64,000 bases of DNA from an uncultured Muribaculaceae bacterium (lineage in GTDB: Bacteria; Bacteroidota; Bacteroidia; Bacteroidales; Muribaculaceae): NCBI GenBank assembly GCA_934636465.1, contig CAKUAR010000005.1, positions 1 through 64,000 of the forward strand, read 5' to 3'. The position numbers and the translations under genes were made by a program. Of the stretch, positions 34,209 through 42,470 are shown one piece after another (within the stretch, counting starts at the first letter, position 1; each line of letters begins with the position of its first letter). The notes below the pieces were generated by a model that searched no databases, was not told the origin of the DNA, and saw only the letters and a program-made list of their open reading frames with translations.

Positions 34209-36443
34209 ATGAGCACACTCAACATAGAAAGTTTGATTACCGATTTGGCACTGATTTTGGTGCTGGGTGCTATAGCAATACTGCTTTTCAAAAAACTGAG
34301 ACAGCCGGTGGTGCTTGGCTACATAGTGGCTGGCTTTTTGGCAAGTCCGCATTTCGCGCTGCTGCCCTCGGTGGCAAGTGAGGCCAACATAGAGTTTTGG
34401 GCTCAAATAGGCATAATTGTATTGCTGTTTTCGTTAGGACTGGAATTTAGTTTCAAAAAACTGATGAACGTGGGTGGCTCTGCCGTTGTAACCACGCTAA
34501 TCATAGTGCTGGGCATGATGAGTGCGGGTTTTGTGACTGGCAAACTACTGCAGTTTTCTGCCATAAACTGCCTGTTTTTGGGCGGAATGTTGTCGATGTC
34601 GTCAACCACAATCATTATCAAGGCTTTGGGCGACCTCAACATGAGGCAGCGGCGCTTTGTGCCCGGAGTGTTTGCCGTGCTCATCGTGGAAGATTTGTTT
34701 GCCGTGGTGATGATGGTGCTGCTGTCGTCAGTGGCCATCAACAAGACCGTGGAAGGGCGCGAGCTGCTTGCGAGCGTGCTGAAACTGGTGTTCTTCCTTG
34801 TGATATGGTTCACGGTGGGCGTGTTCGTGATACCGAGCGTGTTTAAGCGTTACCGCAATTTGCTTACTGACGAGATTATGCTCGTTATGGCAATGGGTTT
34901 GTGTTTCCTGATGGCGGTGTTCTCGGTGAAGAGCGGTTTCTCAATGGCTCTTGGCGCATTTGTCATGGGCTCTATATTGGCCGGCACAAGCGAGGCCGAG
35001 CGCATAGAACGCATAGTGAGCCCTGTGAAAGACTTGTTTGGTGCAGTGTTTTTCATATCTGTGGGCATGATGGTCAACCCCACAATCATCATGGAGTATG
35101 CCGGCACAATAGCACTGCTGTCGGTGGTGGTGATAGTGGGCATGATATTGTTTGGCACATTTGGTATGCTTGCCACTGGGCAATCGCTCAAAGTGGCCAT
35201 AGAGTCGGGCTTTTGCCTCACGCAGATAGGTGAGTTCTCGTTTATCATAGCCACGCTGGGATTGTCGCTTGGCGTGCTCGAAAGCCGCATATATCCTATC
35301 GTGGTGGCAGTGAGTGTAATCACCACATTCTTCACGCCGTTTTTCATAAAGCAGGGTGTGCCGTGCTATGAGTGGGTGGCAAAGCACCTGCCAAGCCGCT
35401 GGCAAAACCTGCTGTATGGCTACTCAAAGGGCGCGAGCGAAAGCGAGACAAGTGCTTCGAAGAAAATGTGGAAGACAGTGCTGACCCGATTTTTGGTGCG
35501 CTTGCTGCTCTACTCCGTGATAGTGATAGCCTTGATAATAGTAAGCCGCAGTTATTTCATACCGTTTATGCGCCACTCGGTGCTTGGTCGCCATTGGGGC
35601 AAACTGGCTGGAACTGTGCTGTCGGCGCTGGCAATGGCACCATTTCTCTATGCCATCATCATGCCAAGCGTGAGGCGCAGCGAGTGTCAGCGCCTTGTGG
35701 CCACTTATGGCCGCGTGATATATATGCCGCTGGTGGTGATGGTCATTATCAATATGCTCATAGCCATGGCCTACATGATGTCGTTTCTCTATGGTTTGTA
35801 CTCAAGTTTGACTACGCTGATTACCGTGGTGTCAATAGCGGTGCTCGTGCTGCTGCTGTTGTCGCCGCACTTGCGCAAGAAGATGGAGCAAATGGAGAGC
35901 CATTTTGTGGGCAACATGAATGAGCGTGAATATCGCCGCACAGGCAAGGCCAACAATCTGGTGAGCGACTTGCACCTTGCCTACATGAAAGTGGGCTATG
36001 ACTGCCCGTTTGTGGGCTGCAAGCTGTGTGAGGCCGACATACGCCACAAATATGGCGTGAACGTGGTGTATATACAGCGCAATTCTGTGCTTTATCCTGT
36101 GCCAAAGAGCGACACACGCATATTCCCCGGCGATGTGCTCGGGGTGATTGGCAACGATGAGCAGATACAGCACATGCTGCCGCTTGTGGAGGCCACCAGC
36201 ACCCAGGCAGCAGGGCAGTCGGCCGACGATGTGAAATTCCTGCATTTCAGCATAGGCGACAAGTCGCCGCTTGTGGGCTTGCAGCTCGAAGACGCACGCC
36301 TGCGCGAGGACTACTTCTCACTGCTGGTGGCAGTGCAGCGCAAAGACGAGTTTGTGATGCCCACTCCGGAGCTCACATTTGGCAGCGGTGATGTGCTGTG
36401 GATTGTGGGCAACGAGGACAAGCTGAAGCCTCTGAAAGGCTGA
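34209..36443 (+). CDS. CPA2-type cation:proton antiporter with two RCK_C domains
   Basis: A 744-residue inner-membrane protein. Residues about 5-390 form a Kef/CPA2 antiporter core of some 12-13 helices, with conserved Gly-Tyr-Ile-Val-Ala-Gly, Leu-Leu-Phe-Ser-Leu-Gly-Leu-Glu-Phe and Phe-Phe-Ile-Ser-Val-Gly-Met. A further membrane part (about 425-560) follows. The C-terminal region carries two RCK_C/TrkA_C-like modules (about 590-655 and 665-744), with the usual Phe-Pro-Gly-Asp-Val-Leu and Gly-Ser-Gly-Asp-Val-Leu-Trp signatures. The NAD-binding TrkA_N Rossmann domain of classic KefB/C is absent. It probably exchanges K+ or Na+ for H+ under ligand control through the RCK_C modules. The ion is not known. 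Confidence 0.87.
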   Translation: MSTLNIESLITDLALILVLGAIAILLFKKLRQPVVLGYIVAGFLASPHFALLPSVASEANIEFWAQIGIIVLLFSLGLEFSFKKLMNVGGSAVVTTLIIVLGMMSAGFVTGKLLQFSAINCLFLGGMLSMSSTTIIIKALGDLNMRQRRFVPGVFAVLIVEDLFAVVMMVLLSSVAINKTVEGRELLASVLKLVFFLVIWFTVGVFVIPSVFKRYRNLLTDEIMLVMAMGLCFLMAVFSVKSGFSMALGAFVMGSILAGTSEAERIERIVSPVKDLFGAVFFISVGMMVNPTIIMEYAGTIALLSVVVIVGMILFGTFGMLATGQSLKVAIESGFCLTQIGEFSFIIATLGLSLGVLESRIYPIVVAVSVITTFFTPFFIKQGVPCYEWVAKHLPSRWQNLLYGYSKGASESETSASKKMWKTVLTRFLVRLLLYSVIVIALIIVSRSYFIPFMRHSVLGRHWGKLAGTVLSALAMAPFLYAIIMPSVRRSECQRLVATYGRVIYMPLVVMVIINMLIAMAYMMSFLYGLYSSLTTLITVVSIAVLVLLLLSPHLRKKMEQMESHFVGNMNEREYRRTGKANNLVSDLHLAYMKVGYDCPFVGCKLCEADIRHKYGVNVVYIQRNSVLYPVPKSDTRIFPGDVLGVIGNDEQIQHMLPLVEATSTQAAGQSADDVKFLHFSIGDKSPLVGLQLEDARLREDYFSLLVAVQRKDEFVMPTPELTFGSGDVLWIVGNEDKLKPLKG

Positions 36444-36513
36444 CGACGCGGAACAAACAGGCGGCAAGTGCGCCATGATTGCAAAATCTTGTGGCAAGAT
36501 GAGGCGCAGTGTG

Positions 36514-36567
36514 GCATAATATTCAGGCGAAGCTTGATATTCTACGTTCGATTTGCATTATCTTTGC
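36514..36567 (+). promoter_or_regulatory. repeated promoter module, copy B (guaA)
   Basis: GCATAATATTC, a 9-base spacer, TTGATATTCTA, and a block ending in TATCTTTGC. The -7 box is at 36559-36566, and a TTG (36534-36536) lies 22 bp before it. The leader to the guaA ATG at 36595 is about 25 bases. 43 of 54 positions equal copy C before mltG. Confidence 0.85.
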
Positions 36568-36594
36568 ATAAAGAAATAAACCAAAGTTACTATA

Positions 36595-38139
36595 ATGCAG
36601 CAAAAAATCATTATTCTCGACTTCGGCTCACAAACAACGCAGCTCATTGGGCGGCGAGTGCGTGAGCTGGACACGTTTTGCGAGATTTTGCCCTACAACA
36701 AGTTTCCTGTCGGCGACCCCGATGTGATAGGCGTGATTCTCTCTGGCTCTCCCTACTCGGTGCACGACAAAGAGGCGTTCAAAGTGGATTTGTCACAATT
36801 TGTGGGCAAAGTTCCGGTGCTTGGCATCTGCTATGGAGCGCAATTCATCGCCTATAGCAATGGTGGCAAGGTAGAACCAACAGGCACTCGCGAGTATGGG
36901 CGCGCGCATCTCAAGACCATAGATGTGGAAAATCCGCTCTTTAAGGGGTTCACTCCCGACTCACAGGTGTGGATGAGTCATGGCGACACCATCACGTCGA
37001 TTCCAGCCGACTGCCATGTGATAGCATCTACTGCCGACGTTAAGAACGCGGCTTATGCCAGCACGAGCAATCCGCTTTGGGCAGTGCAATTTCACCCAGA
37101 GGTGTTTCACACCACACAAGGCAAGCAGTTGTTGAAAAACTTTGTTGTTGACATCTGTCATAGTCGCCAGGAATGGAGTCCGGCTTCATTTGTTGAAACC
37201 ACAGTGGCAGAGCTGAAGCAGCAGTTGGGCAATGACCGCGTGATTCTCGGTCTGTCGGGTGGTGTTGACTCAAGCGTGTGTGCCACACTGCTCAACCGCG
37301 CCATAGGCAGCAACTTGACGTGCATATTCGTGGACCATGGCATGCTGCGCAAAAATGAGTTCAACAAGGTGATGGACGCATACAAGGGTCTTGGCCTCAA
37401 TGTGATTGGTGTAGATGCCAGCGAGAAATTCTTTGCTGACCTTGCCGGTGTTACCGACCCGGAGCAAAAGCGCAAAATCATAGGTCGCGACTTTGTGGAG
37501 GTGTTCAACGCCGAAGCTAAAAAGATAACCGATGCCAAGTGGCTTGCCCAAGGCACCATTTACCCCGACCGCATAGAGAGCCTCAGCATAACAGGCATGA
37601 CCATAAAGAGCCACCACAATGTGGGCGGACTTCCAAAGGACATGAAGCTCCAGCTCTGCGAGCCTCTCAAATGGCTGTTTAAGGACGAAGTGCGCCGTGT
37701 GGGCTATCAGCTTGAAATGCCAGAAAGGCTCATCAAGCGTCACCCGTTCCCAGGCCCAGGTCTGGCAGTGAGAATTTTGGGCGACATCACGCGTGACAAG
37801 GTGCGCATTTTGCAAGACGCCGACGACATCTACATAGAGGCCATGCACAACTACAAAACTGAGGACGGCACACCGCTCTACGACCATGTGTGGCAAGCCG
37901 GAGCTGTTCTGCTCAGCACCATACGTTCAGTGGGAGTTATGGGCGACGAACGCACCTATGAGCACCCGGTGGCCTTGCGTGCCGTGACGAGCATGGACGC
38001 AATGACAGCCGACTGGGCAAGACTCCCTTACGACTTCATGGCAAAGGTGAGCAATGAAATCATCAACAAGGTGAAAGGCGTGAACCGCGTGTGCTACGAC
38101 ATCAGCTCAAAACCACCGGCAACTATTGAGTGGGAGTGA
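36595..38139 (+). CDS. guaA: GMP synthase (glutamine-hydrolysing)
   Basis: A 514-residue cytoplasmic enzyme that makes GMP from XMP, glutamine and ATP. The N-terminal class I glutaminase domain (about 1-190) has Cys79 in Gly-Ile-Cys-Tyr-Gly and the partners His167 and Glu169 in Phe-His-Pro-Glu-Val. The ATP-pyrophosphatase domain has the P-loop Ser221-Gly-Gly-Val-Asp-Ser-Ser. The C-terminal dimer domain ends with the conserved Pro-Pro-Ala-Thr-Ile-Glu-Trp-Glu. All parts are full length. It is monocistronic, with the repeated promoter module upstream and a strong hairpin downstream. Confidence 0.97.
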   Translation: MQQKIIILDFGSQTTQLIGRRVRELDTFCEILPYNKFPVGDPDVIGVILSGSPYSVHDKEAFKVDLSQFVGKVPVLGICYGAQFIAYSNGGKVEPTGTREYGRAHLKTIDVENPLFKGFTPDSQVWMSHGDTITSIPADCHVIASTADVKNAAYASTSNPLWAVQFHPEVFHTTQGKQLLKNFVVDICHSRQEWSPASFVETTVAELKQQLGNDRVILGLSGGVDSSVCATLLNRAIGSNLTCIFVDHGMLRKNEFNKVMDAYKGLGLNVIGVDASEKFFADLAGVTDPEQKRKIIGRDFVEVFNAEAKKITDAKWLAQGTIYPDRIESLSITGMTIKSHHNVGGLPKDMKLQLCEPLKWLFKDEVRRVGYQLEMPERLIKRHPFPGPGLAVRILGDITRDKVRILQDADDIYIEAMHNYKTEDGTPLYDHVWQAGAVLLSTIRSVGVMGDERTYEHPVALRAVTSMDAMTADWARLPYDFMAKVSNEIINKVKGVNRVCYDISSKPPATIEWE

Positions 38140-38150
38140 TTGTGACCACA

Positions 38151-38204
38151 ACCGCAAAAAAAAAACATCAAAGCCTCTGATTAACTGAAATCAGGGGCTT
38201 TGAT
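38151..38204. terminator. bidirectional terminator between guaA and miaA
   Basis: A 16-bp stem with one G-U pair (38167-38182 with 38189-38204) and a six-base loop. On the minus strand a long T-run follows (complement of the A-tract before 38165), so it serves miaA best; on the plus strand the tail is T/G-rich. Confidence 0.88.
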
Positions 38205-38255
38205 ATTTGTGTGTGTATTGGATTAATTGCTTCTTGATTGCGGCAAAGACAGTGG

Positions 38256-39152
38256 CTATTTGCCAATGGCGTGCTCTATTGTGGCGATTGCCTCGGCTGG
38301 TGTGCTCCAAATGATTTCGGGGTCTTTGGCATACCATGTGAGCTGCTTCTTGGCATAAACCCTTGTGTTTTTTTGTATTCGCGCGCAGGCGGTGGCGAAA
38401 TCCCACTGACCATCGAAATAGGCAAACATTTCCTTAAACCCAACAGTGTTGAGCGAGTTGAGCTGTCGTTTGCCAAACACGTTGCGAGCTTCGGCTTCAA
38501 GTCCGTCGGCCACCATTTGGTCAACACGGCGGTTAATGCGGTCGAAAAGCTGTGGACGCTCCATGTTCAGCCCTATTTTCACTATCTTGAACGGCCGCTG
38601 CTTTGCCATGCCTGTGCGAAGGCTGGTGTATGACACCCCAGCCTGCCGGCATATCTCAACGGCATGCACCACGCGTTTGGCGTTTTTGCGGTCAACTTTC
38701 TCGTAATATTCGGGGTCGAGCGTTTGCAGCTCGGCAAGCATGCTGTCGAGCCCCTCGCTGTGGTATTTTGCTGCCACGGTAGTGCGCACGTCGTCGGATA
38801 TGGTGGGAATGTCGTCGATGCCACGGCACACGGCATCTATGTAGAGCATGGAGCCGCCGCACATAACGGCATAGTCGCCACAGCACCAGAATTCTTCGTG
38901 CAACAGCTGCATCACGTCTTCCTCAAATTGCGCCGCGCTATAATACTCTTCAAGCGACTTTATGCCCACAAAGTAGTGCTTTGCCAGAGCCTGCTCCGCA
39001 GCTGTGGGGGCGGCTGTGCCAATGGGAATCTCGCGGTAAATCTGCCGGGAGTCGGCGTTGATTATGCCGCAGCCCAACATTCTGGCCACGTCAATCGCCA
39101 CTTTTGTCTTGCCCACACCAGTAGGGCCGGTTATCACCACAAGGCATTTCAT
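38256..39152 (-). CDS. miaA: tRNA dimethylallyltransferase
   Basis: A 298-residue cytoplasmic enzyme that transfers the dimethylallyl group to A37 of tRNAs that read codons starting with U. The P-loop is Gly9-Pro-Thr-Gly-Val-Gly-Lys-Thr16; Ala-Asp-Ser-Arg-Gln-Ile-Tyr follows near residue 34 and Gly-Gly-Ser-Met-Leu-Tyr near 98. The ATG at 39152 puts the P-loop at the usual distance from the start. An in-frame GTG at 39194 overlaps the mltG stop and would add 14 residues. It is the second gene of a minus-strand operon with mltG. Confidence 0.93.
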   Translation of the reverse strand: MKCLVVITGPTGVGKTKVAIDVARMLGCGIINADSRQIYREIPIGTAAPTAAEQALAKHYFVGIKSLEEYYSAAQFEEDVMQLLHEEFWCCGDYAVMCGGSMLYIDAVCRGIDDIPTISDDVRTTVAAKYHSEGLDSMLAELQTLDPEYYEKVDRKNAKRVVHAVEICRQAGVSYTSLRTGMAKQRPFKIVKIGLNMERPQLFDRINRRVDQMVADGLEAEARNVFGKRQLNSLNTVGFKEMFAYFDGQWDFATACARIQKNTRVYAKKQLTWYAKDPEIIWSTPAEAIATIEHAIGK

Positions 39153-39190
39153 AGCATGAGGCTGTGTGAATAGAGAAACGGCGTGCGGTG

Positions 39191-40219
39191 TCACTTTATG
39201 CCCCTTGAGTCAAGAGCCTTTTGATATTTGGCTGCATTGGCAAGGTGGTCGGCATAGTTGGTGGTGAAGTTATGATAGCCGCTGAAGTCCTCTTTGGCGC
39301 ACATATAGGTATAGTTGTGTGCCGGAGCATTGAGCACGGCGTCGATAGTGGCCTTTTCAGGCAAGCGGATTGGACCCGGTGGCAGGCCTGCCGAGCGATA
39401 GGTGTTATATGGCGAGTTGACCTTGGTCATGGGCACTGTGATGCGCTTGATTGAGAAATCGCCGAGGGCAAACTTCACTGTGGGGTCGGCCTGCAGCGGC
39501 ATACCGCTTTTCAGGCGGTTGAGGTAGAGGCGTGCCACCTTGCCGCGCTCATCGCTTTTAGCAGTCTCTTCTTCCACGATAGACGCTACGATTTGTGCAT
39601 CGTCGGGAGTGATGCCCAGTTTCGCGGCCTTGGCTTTGCGGCTGTCGGTCCAAAATTTGGTGTAGTATTCATTCATGCGGCTCAGCAGCTGGTCAACTGT
39701 TATATCCCAGTAAAACTCATAGCTGTCGGGAATGAATATGGTGACAATGTTGTCAGGTGTCTTGCCAAATTTGGCACACACGGCGGTGTCGTTGAGTGCT
39801 GCATAAATGGAGTCGCCCATCATGAACCGCGACGCTATGCGGTCGGCGAGCTCGCGCTTGGTGCGCAAGTTGTTGAACGTGAACTTCACGCCATTGGCAG
39901 CTCCGCTGCGCAGGTGGCGTGCCACGGCAAACGGCGAATCGCCCTTTTTCACGTCGAAGGCTCCCTGACGGCGGCTAACGTCGCTGCCCGAAAGCCTTAG
40001 CAGTGTGACCATGCGTGATGCAAAGGCGTCGCCAAGCGGTTTTGCCACGGAGTCTTGCACGGCTGCCAATGTGGAGCCTTTGCGCAAGTGCACAGTGGTG
40101 TCGGCTGAAGCGCCGCTCAAGAAAAACGGAGCTACCCATAGCAGCCCCAGGGCAATCACCACCACGATGGCGATGACTGCTATTTTGCGTTTAGATGTTT
40201 TTTTGTTGTTGGTTTTCAT
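39191..40219 (-). CDS. mltG: endolytic murein transglycosylase MltG
   Basis: A 342-residue inner-membrane protein whose periplasmic YceG domain cuts nascent glycan strands and so sets their length. One membrane segment lies at about residues 13-36. The LysM-like and catalytic regions follow, with Ala-Ser-Ile-Val-Glu216-Glu-Glu-Thr matching the active-site block, and Asn-Ser-Pro-Tyr-Asn-Thr-Tyr with Gly-Leu-Pro-Pro-Gly-Pro-Ile near the end. The ATG at 40219 was chosen because the longer GTG reading (40246) would begin at or before the expected transcription start. The repeated promoter module drives it, and miaA follows. Confidence 0.93.
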   Translation of the reverse strand: MKTNNKKTSKRKIAVIAIVVVIALGLLWVAPFFLSGASADTTVHLRKGSTLAAVQDSVAKPLGDAFASRMVTLLRLSGSDVSRRQGAFDVKKGDSPFAVARHLRSGAANGVKFTFNNLRTKRELADRIASRFMMGDSIYAALNDTAVCAKFGKTPDNIVTIFIPDSYEFYWDITVDQLLSRMNEYYTKFWTDSRKAKAAKLGITPDDAQIVASIVEEETAKSDERGKVARLYLNRLKSGMPLQADPTVKFALGDFSIKRITVPMTKVNSPYNTYRSAGLPPGPIRLPEKATIDAVLNAPAHNYTYMCAKEDFSGYHNFTTNYADHLANAAKYQKALDSRGIK

Positions 40220-40247
40220 CTTTTGTTCTTGCTTTAGAAACGACACT

Positions 40248-40301
40248 GCAAAGATAATGCAAACCTAACGCAGAACGTCATTTTTGGCGCGAATATTATG
40301 C
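40248..40301 (-). promoter_or_regulatory. repeated promoter module, copy C (mltG-miaA)
   Basis: On the minus strand GCATAATATTC, a 9-10 base spacer, TGACGTTCTG, and a block ending in TATCTTTGC; the -7 box is at 40249-40256. The expected transcription start, near 40245, fixes the mltG start at 40219 and leaves a leader of about 26 bases. Confidence 0.85.
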
Positions 40302-40388
40302 TTGGGTGCGTGTTTTGCCCAGCCAAACAACGTGGGCTTTTCGCTTGCGAAAACTCGGTTAGGCAGCATAAGGTGAGATTTTTTTTTA

Positions 40389-40396
40389 TAAGTTTG
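40389..40396 (+). promoter_or_regulatory. putative -7 box (TAAGTTTG) of the ECF sigma cassette
   Basis: A TAnnTTTG match about 110 bases before the ATG at 40506. No TTTG at the usual spacing is clear, so this may instead belong to a regulated promoter. Confidence 0.35.
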
Positions 40397-40505
40397 CCAA
40401 GTCGTTGCAACTTTTTGCCCCCCTTGTTGCGTCAAATGCATGAAGAAAGGTTGCAGAAAGCAACGTTAAGATGAATTATAAACAACTATTAAAACAAAAA
40501 CGAAT

Positions 40506-41327
40506 ATGAAAAAGTTATTAGCACTCGTAGTTGCGGTATTTTTGGCCACAGGAGCATGTCAGGCCAGTAAAGTGCATTTTATGGGCGACACCATGATTGT
40601 GGTTGATGGCGGCGACACGACCTCTATAACAGGTGCTCAAGCCAAGCAGAAACTCGCCAAAATTCTTGATGACACAGTGGTGGGTAAACGAAGCGGGCAA
40701 GTCGTGGCCACCGATGATGACGACGACAAGGTTACGCTCGATGGTGCAGAATACCGCATACTCAAGCGACAGGCTGATATCAATGAAGCCAATCGCGACC
40801 GAGAACAAATGCGGTGTGTGATAGGCGTGGTGCTGATTTTGTCGCTGCTGTTGCTCGCAATTGGCATATCGTGCATTGTGGCTGCCTACAAAAACCGCCG
40901 TAACCGCTATCGCATGATAGAGAAAGCAATAGAGAACAATTATCAGTTGCCCGACCGTGAAGTGGTGAATGTGATGTATCAGCAGCCCGTGAATGTGACT
41001 GCACGGCAGACGCTGCATGGCATGCCGGCTCAAAACCAGGGCTTCAACGGCATAAATTGGAATTTGTTTTATCGAAGCTTCGTCATAATGATAGTGGGAT
41101 TTGCATTGGTGCTGTTTTTTGCGCTTGCCGGTGCGGAGCAAATGGCGGCTTTGGCTTCAATCGTGTTGTTCGTGGGCTTGGGCAAGGCATTCATAATATA
41201 TCAGAACCAGCGTAGCAGCATTGCCAGTGGACGCATGCAAGCTCCGCAGCAGCAAGACGCGCCGAGCACTCCACAAGCAGGCAACGCGCAGCAAGACGGA
41301 CAGCAGCCACACCAGCAAAACCAATGA
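40506..41327 (+). CDS. exported membrane protein, DUF6249-like
   Basis: A 273-residue protein of unknown function. A signal peptide or N-terminal anchor (about 1-19) is followed by a short extracytoplasmic part with an Asp-rich stretch (Asp-Asp-Asp-Asp-Asp-Lys near residue 70). A membrane segment follows (about 104-127), then a cytoplasmic loop, and two hydrophobic stretches (about 195-235). The last 35 residues are rich in Gln, Pro and Ala. The arrangement resembles DUF6249-type proteins that I recall next to ECF sigma genes in Bacteroidales. It starts the three-gene group with the sigma factor 53 bases downstream, which suggests a sensing or target role. Confidence 0.7.
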   Translation: MKKLLALVVAVFLATGACQASKVHFMGDTMIVVDGGDTTSITGAQAKQKLAKILDDTVVGKRSGQVVATDDDDDKVTLDGAEYRILKRQADINEANRDREQMRCVIGVVLILSLLLLAIGISCIVAAYKNRRNRYRMIEKAIENNYQLPDREVVNVMYQQPVNVTARQTLHGMPAQNQGFNGINWNLFYRSFVIMIVGFALVLFFALAGAEQMAALASIVLFVGLGKAFIIYQNQRSSIASGRMQAPQQQDAPSTPQAGNAQQDGQQPHQQNQ

Positions 41328-41380
41328 TTTTTCCCTCTAATAAGAGCACAAAACAGCGCAGAGTGACCATAATTTAGACG

Positions 41381-41947
41381 ATGACGATGAACCGCATTGA
41401 GGAAATAAAATTGGTGGCAGAATGTATGCTTGGCGATAACAGGCGTGCATTCGGTGTGCTGGTTGAGGCTTACCAATCTCAACTCAGGCGGTTTCTGCTT
41501 AACCTCACGCTTGGCAACGCCTCGCTCACCGACGACATAGCCCAAGAAACATTTGTAAAGGCTTACCTCAACGTGAGAAACTTCAGGGGGCTGTCGGCGT
41601 TTCGCACATGGCTTTTCCGCATAGCCTACAATGAGTTTTACTCGCAAATGCGCAGCCGTCACGCGTCGGCAGGCGAGGCCACTGACGACATGCTGGGTGG
41701 TGAGTGCAGCCACGACGACCTTGCCACCGACGCGCAAATCACCGTCAATCAGGCTCTGGCGCAGCTTACCGAAGTGGAGCGCACTGCAGTGGTGCTGTTC
41801 TACATAGAAGACCAGCCGGTGAAGAAAATCGCGACAATCATGCAGATGCCCGAAGGCACGGTGAAATCGCACCTGCATAGGGCTAAGGAAAAATGCAGAA
41901 AATTATTAACTTTGATAATTGTTGACGGTTGCCGCTCATGGCACTGA
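41381..41947 (+). CDS. ECF-type RNA polymerase sigma factor
   Basis: A 188-residue sigma-70-family factor of the extracytoplasmic-function group. Region 2 (about 25-95) has the usual Asp-Asp-Ile-Ala-Gln-Glu-Thr-Phe-Val-Lys-Ala-Tyr and Phe-Arg-Thr-Trp-Leu-Phe-Arg-Ile-Ala. Region 4 (about 125-175) has Thr-Glu-Val-Glu-Arg-Thr-Ala-Val and the helix-turn-helix Ile-Ala-Thr-Ile-Met-Gln-Met-Pro-Glu-Gly-Thr-Val-Lys-Ser-His. It directs RNA polymerase to a special promoter set, perhaps including its own operon. The next gene encodes a small membrane protein that may hold it inactive. Confidence 0.93.
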   Translation: MTMNRIEEIKLVAECMLGDNRRAFGVLVEAYQSQLRRFLLNLTLGNASLTDDIAQETFVKAYLNVRNFRGLSAFRTWLFRIAYNEFYSQMRSRHASAGEATDDMLGGECSHDDLATDAQITVNQALAQLTEVERTAVVLFYIEDQPVKKIATIMQMPEGTVKSHLHRAKEKCRKLLTLIIVDGCRSWH

Positions 41948-41966
41948 CAACACATTTTTGAGCAAA

Positions 41967-42287
41967 ATGGTTATGAAAATGACAAAGGACGAACAACGAT
42001 TGGCATCAGTGTTGAAATCGGGGGCACGTCAGGCTCCTGACAACAAATGGTTCACCCGGCGTGTGCTAAATAAACTGCCGGTGCAAAACGTGAACTTTGC
42101 CACAATAGGCAACCTGTGCTACGCCATAGCCTTGATAGCGGCACTGGCGTGCTGGGTGTTGTTTTTGCGCGACCTTGACGTGCGTGTCATCACCGTGTGC
42201 GACATTTTGCACTTCGCCGTTTTGTTTGTGCTGTCGTTGTCGGGCTTGCTGTCGGTCATACGACAAATTGACAAAGAATGGTTTTGA
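41967..42287 (+). CDS. small two-helix membrane protein, candidate anti-sigma factor
   Basis: A 106-residue protein with a basic, soluble N-terminal part (about 1-45) and two membrane segments (about 48-65 and 75-95). It starts 20 bases after the ECF sigma stop, the place where anti-sigma factors usually sit. The His-x-x-x-Cys-x-x-Cys zinc motif of classic ZAS anti-sigma factors is missing. The role is therefore deduced from position and topology only. The ATG at 41967 is used; another in-frame ATG lies two codons later. Confidence 0.65.
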   Translation: MVMKMTKDEQRLASVLKSGARQAPDNKWFTRRVLNKLPVQNVNFATIGNLCYAIALIAALACWVLFLRDLDVRVITVCDILHFAVLFVLSLSGLLSVIRQIDKEWF

Positions 42288-42470
42288 TGCCCAAAAACAT
42301 GTGAAATGACAACTCACTTGCTGCACAAAGTTGCCAATTTTGAAAATTTGGCTTAAATTTGTTGCAGACTATAAAAACTTGCACCATCTCGGAATTGTTT
42401 GCAGAGCCAATCATTTCGAGATGTGTTTGTATAGTTTTTTGAGATTTTAGGCTTTAATGAATTTTAGCGC

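Noticed and set aside
40220..40246. Longer GTG start for mltG
   Set aside because: It lies at or before the expected transcription start set by the promoter module.
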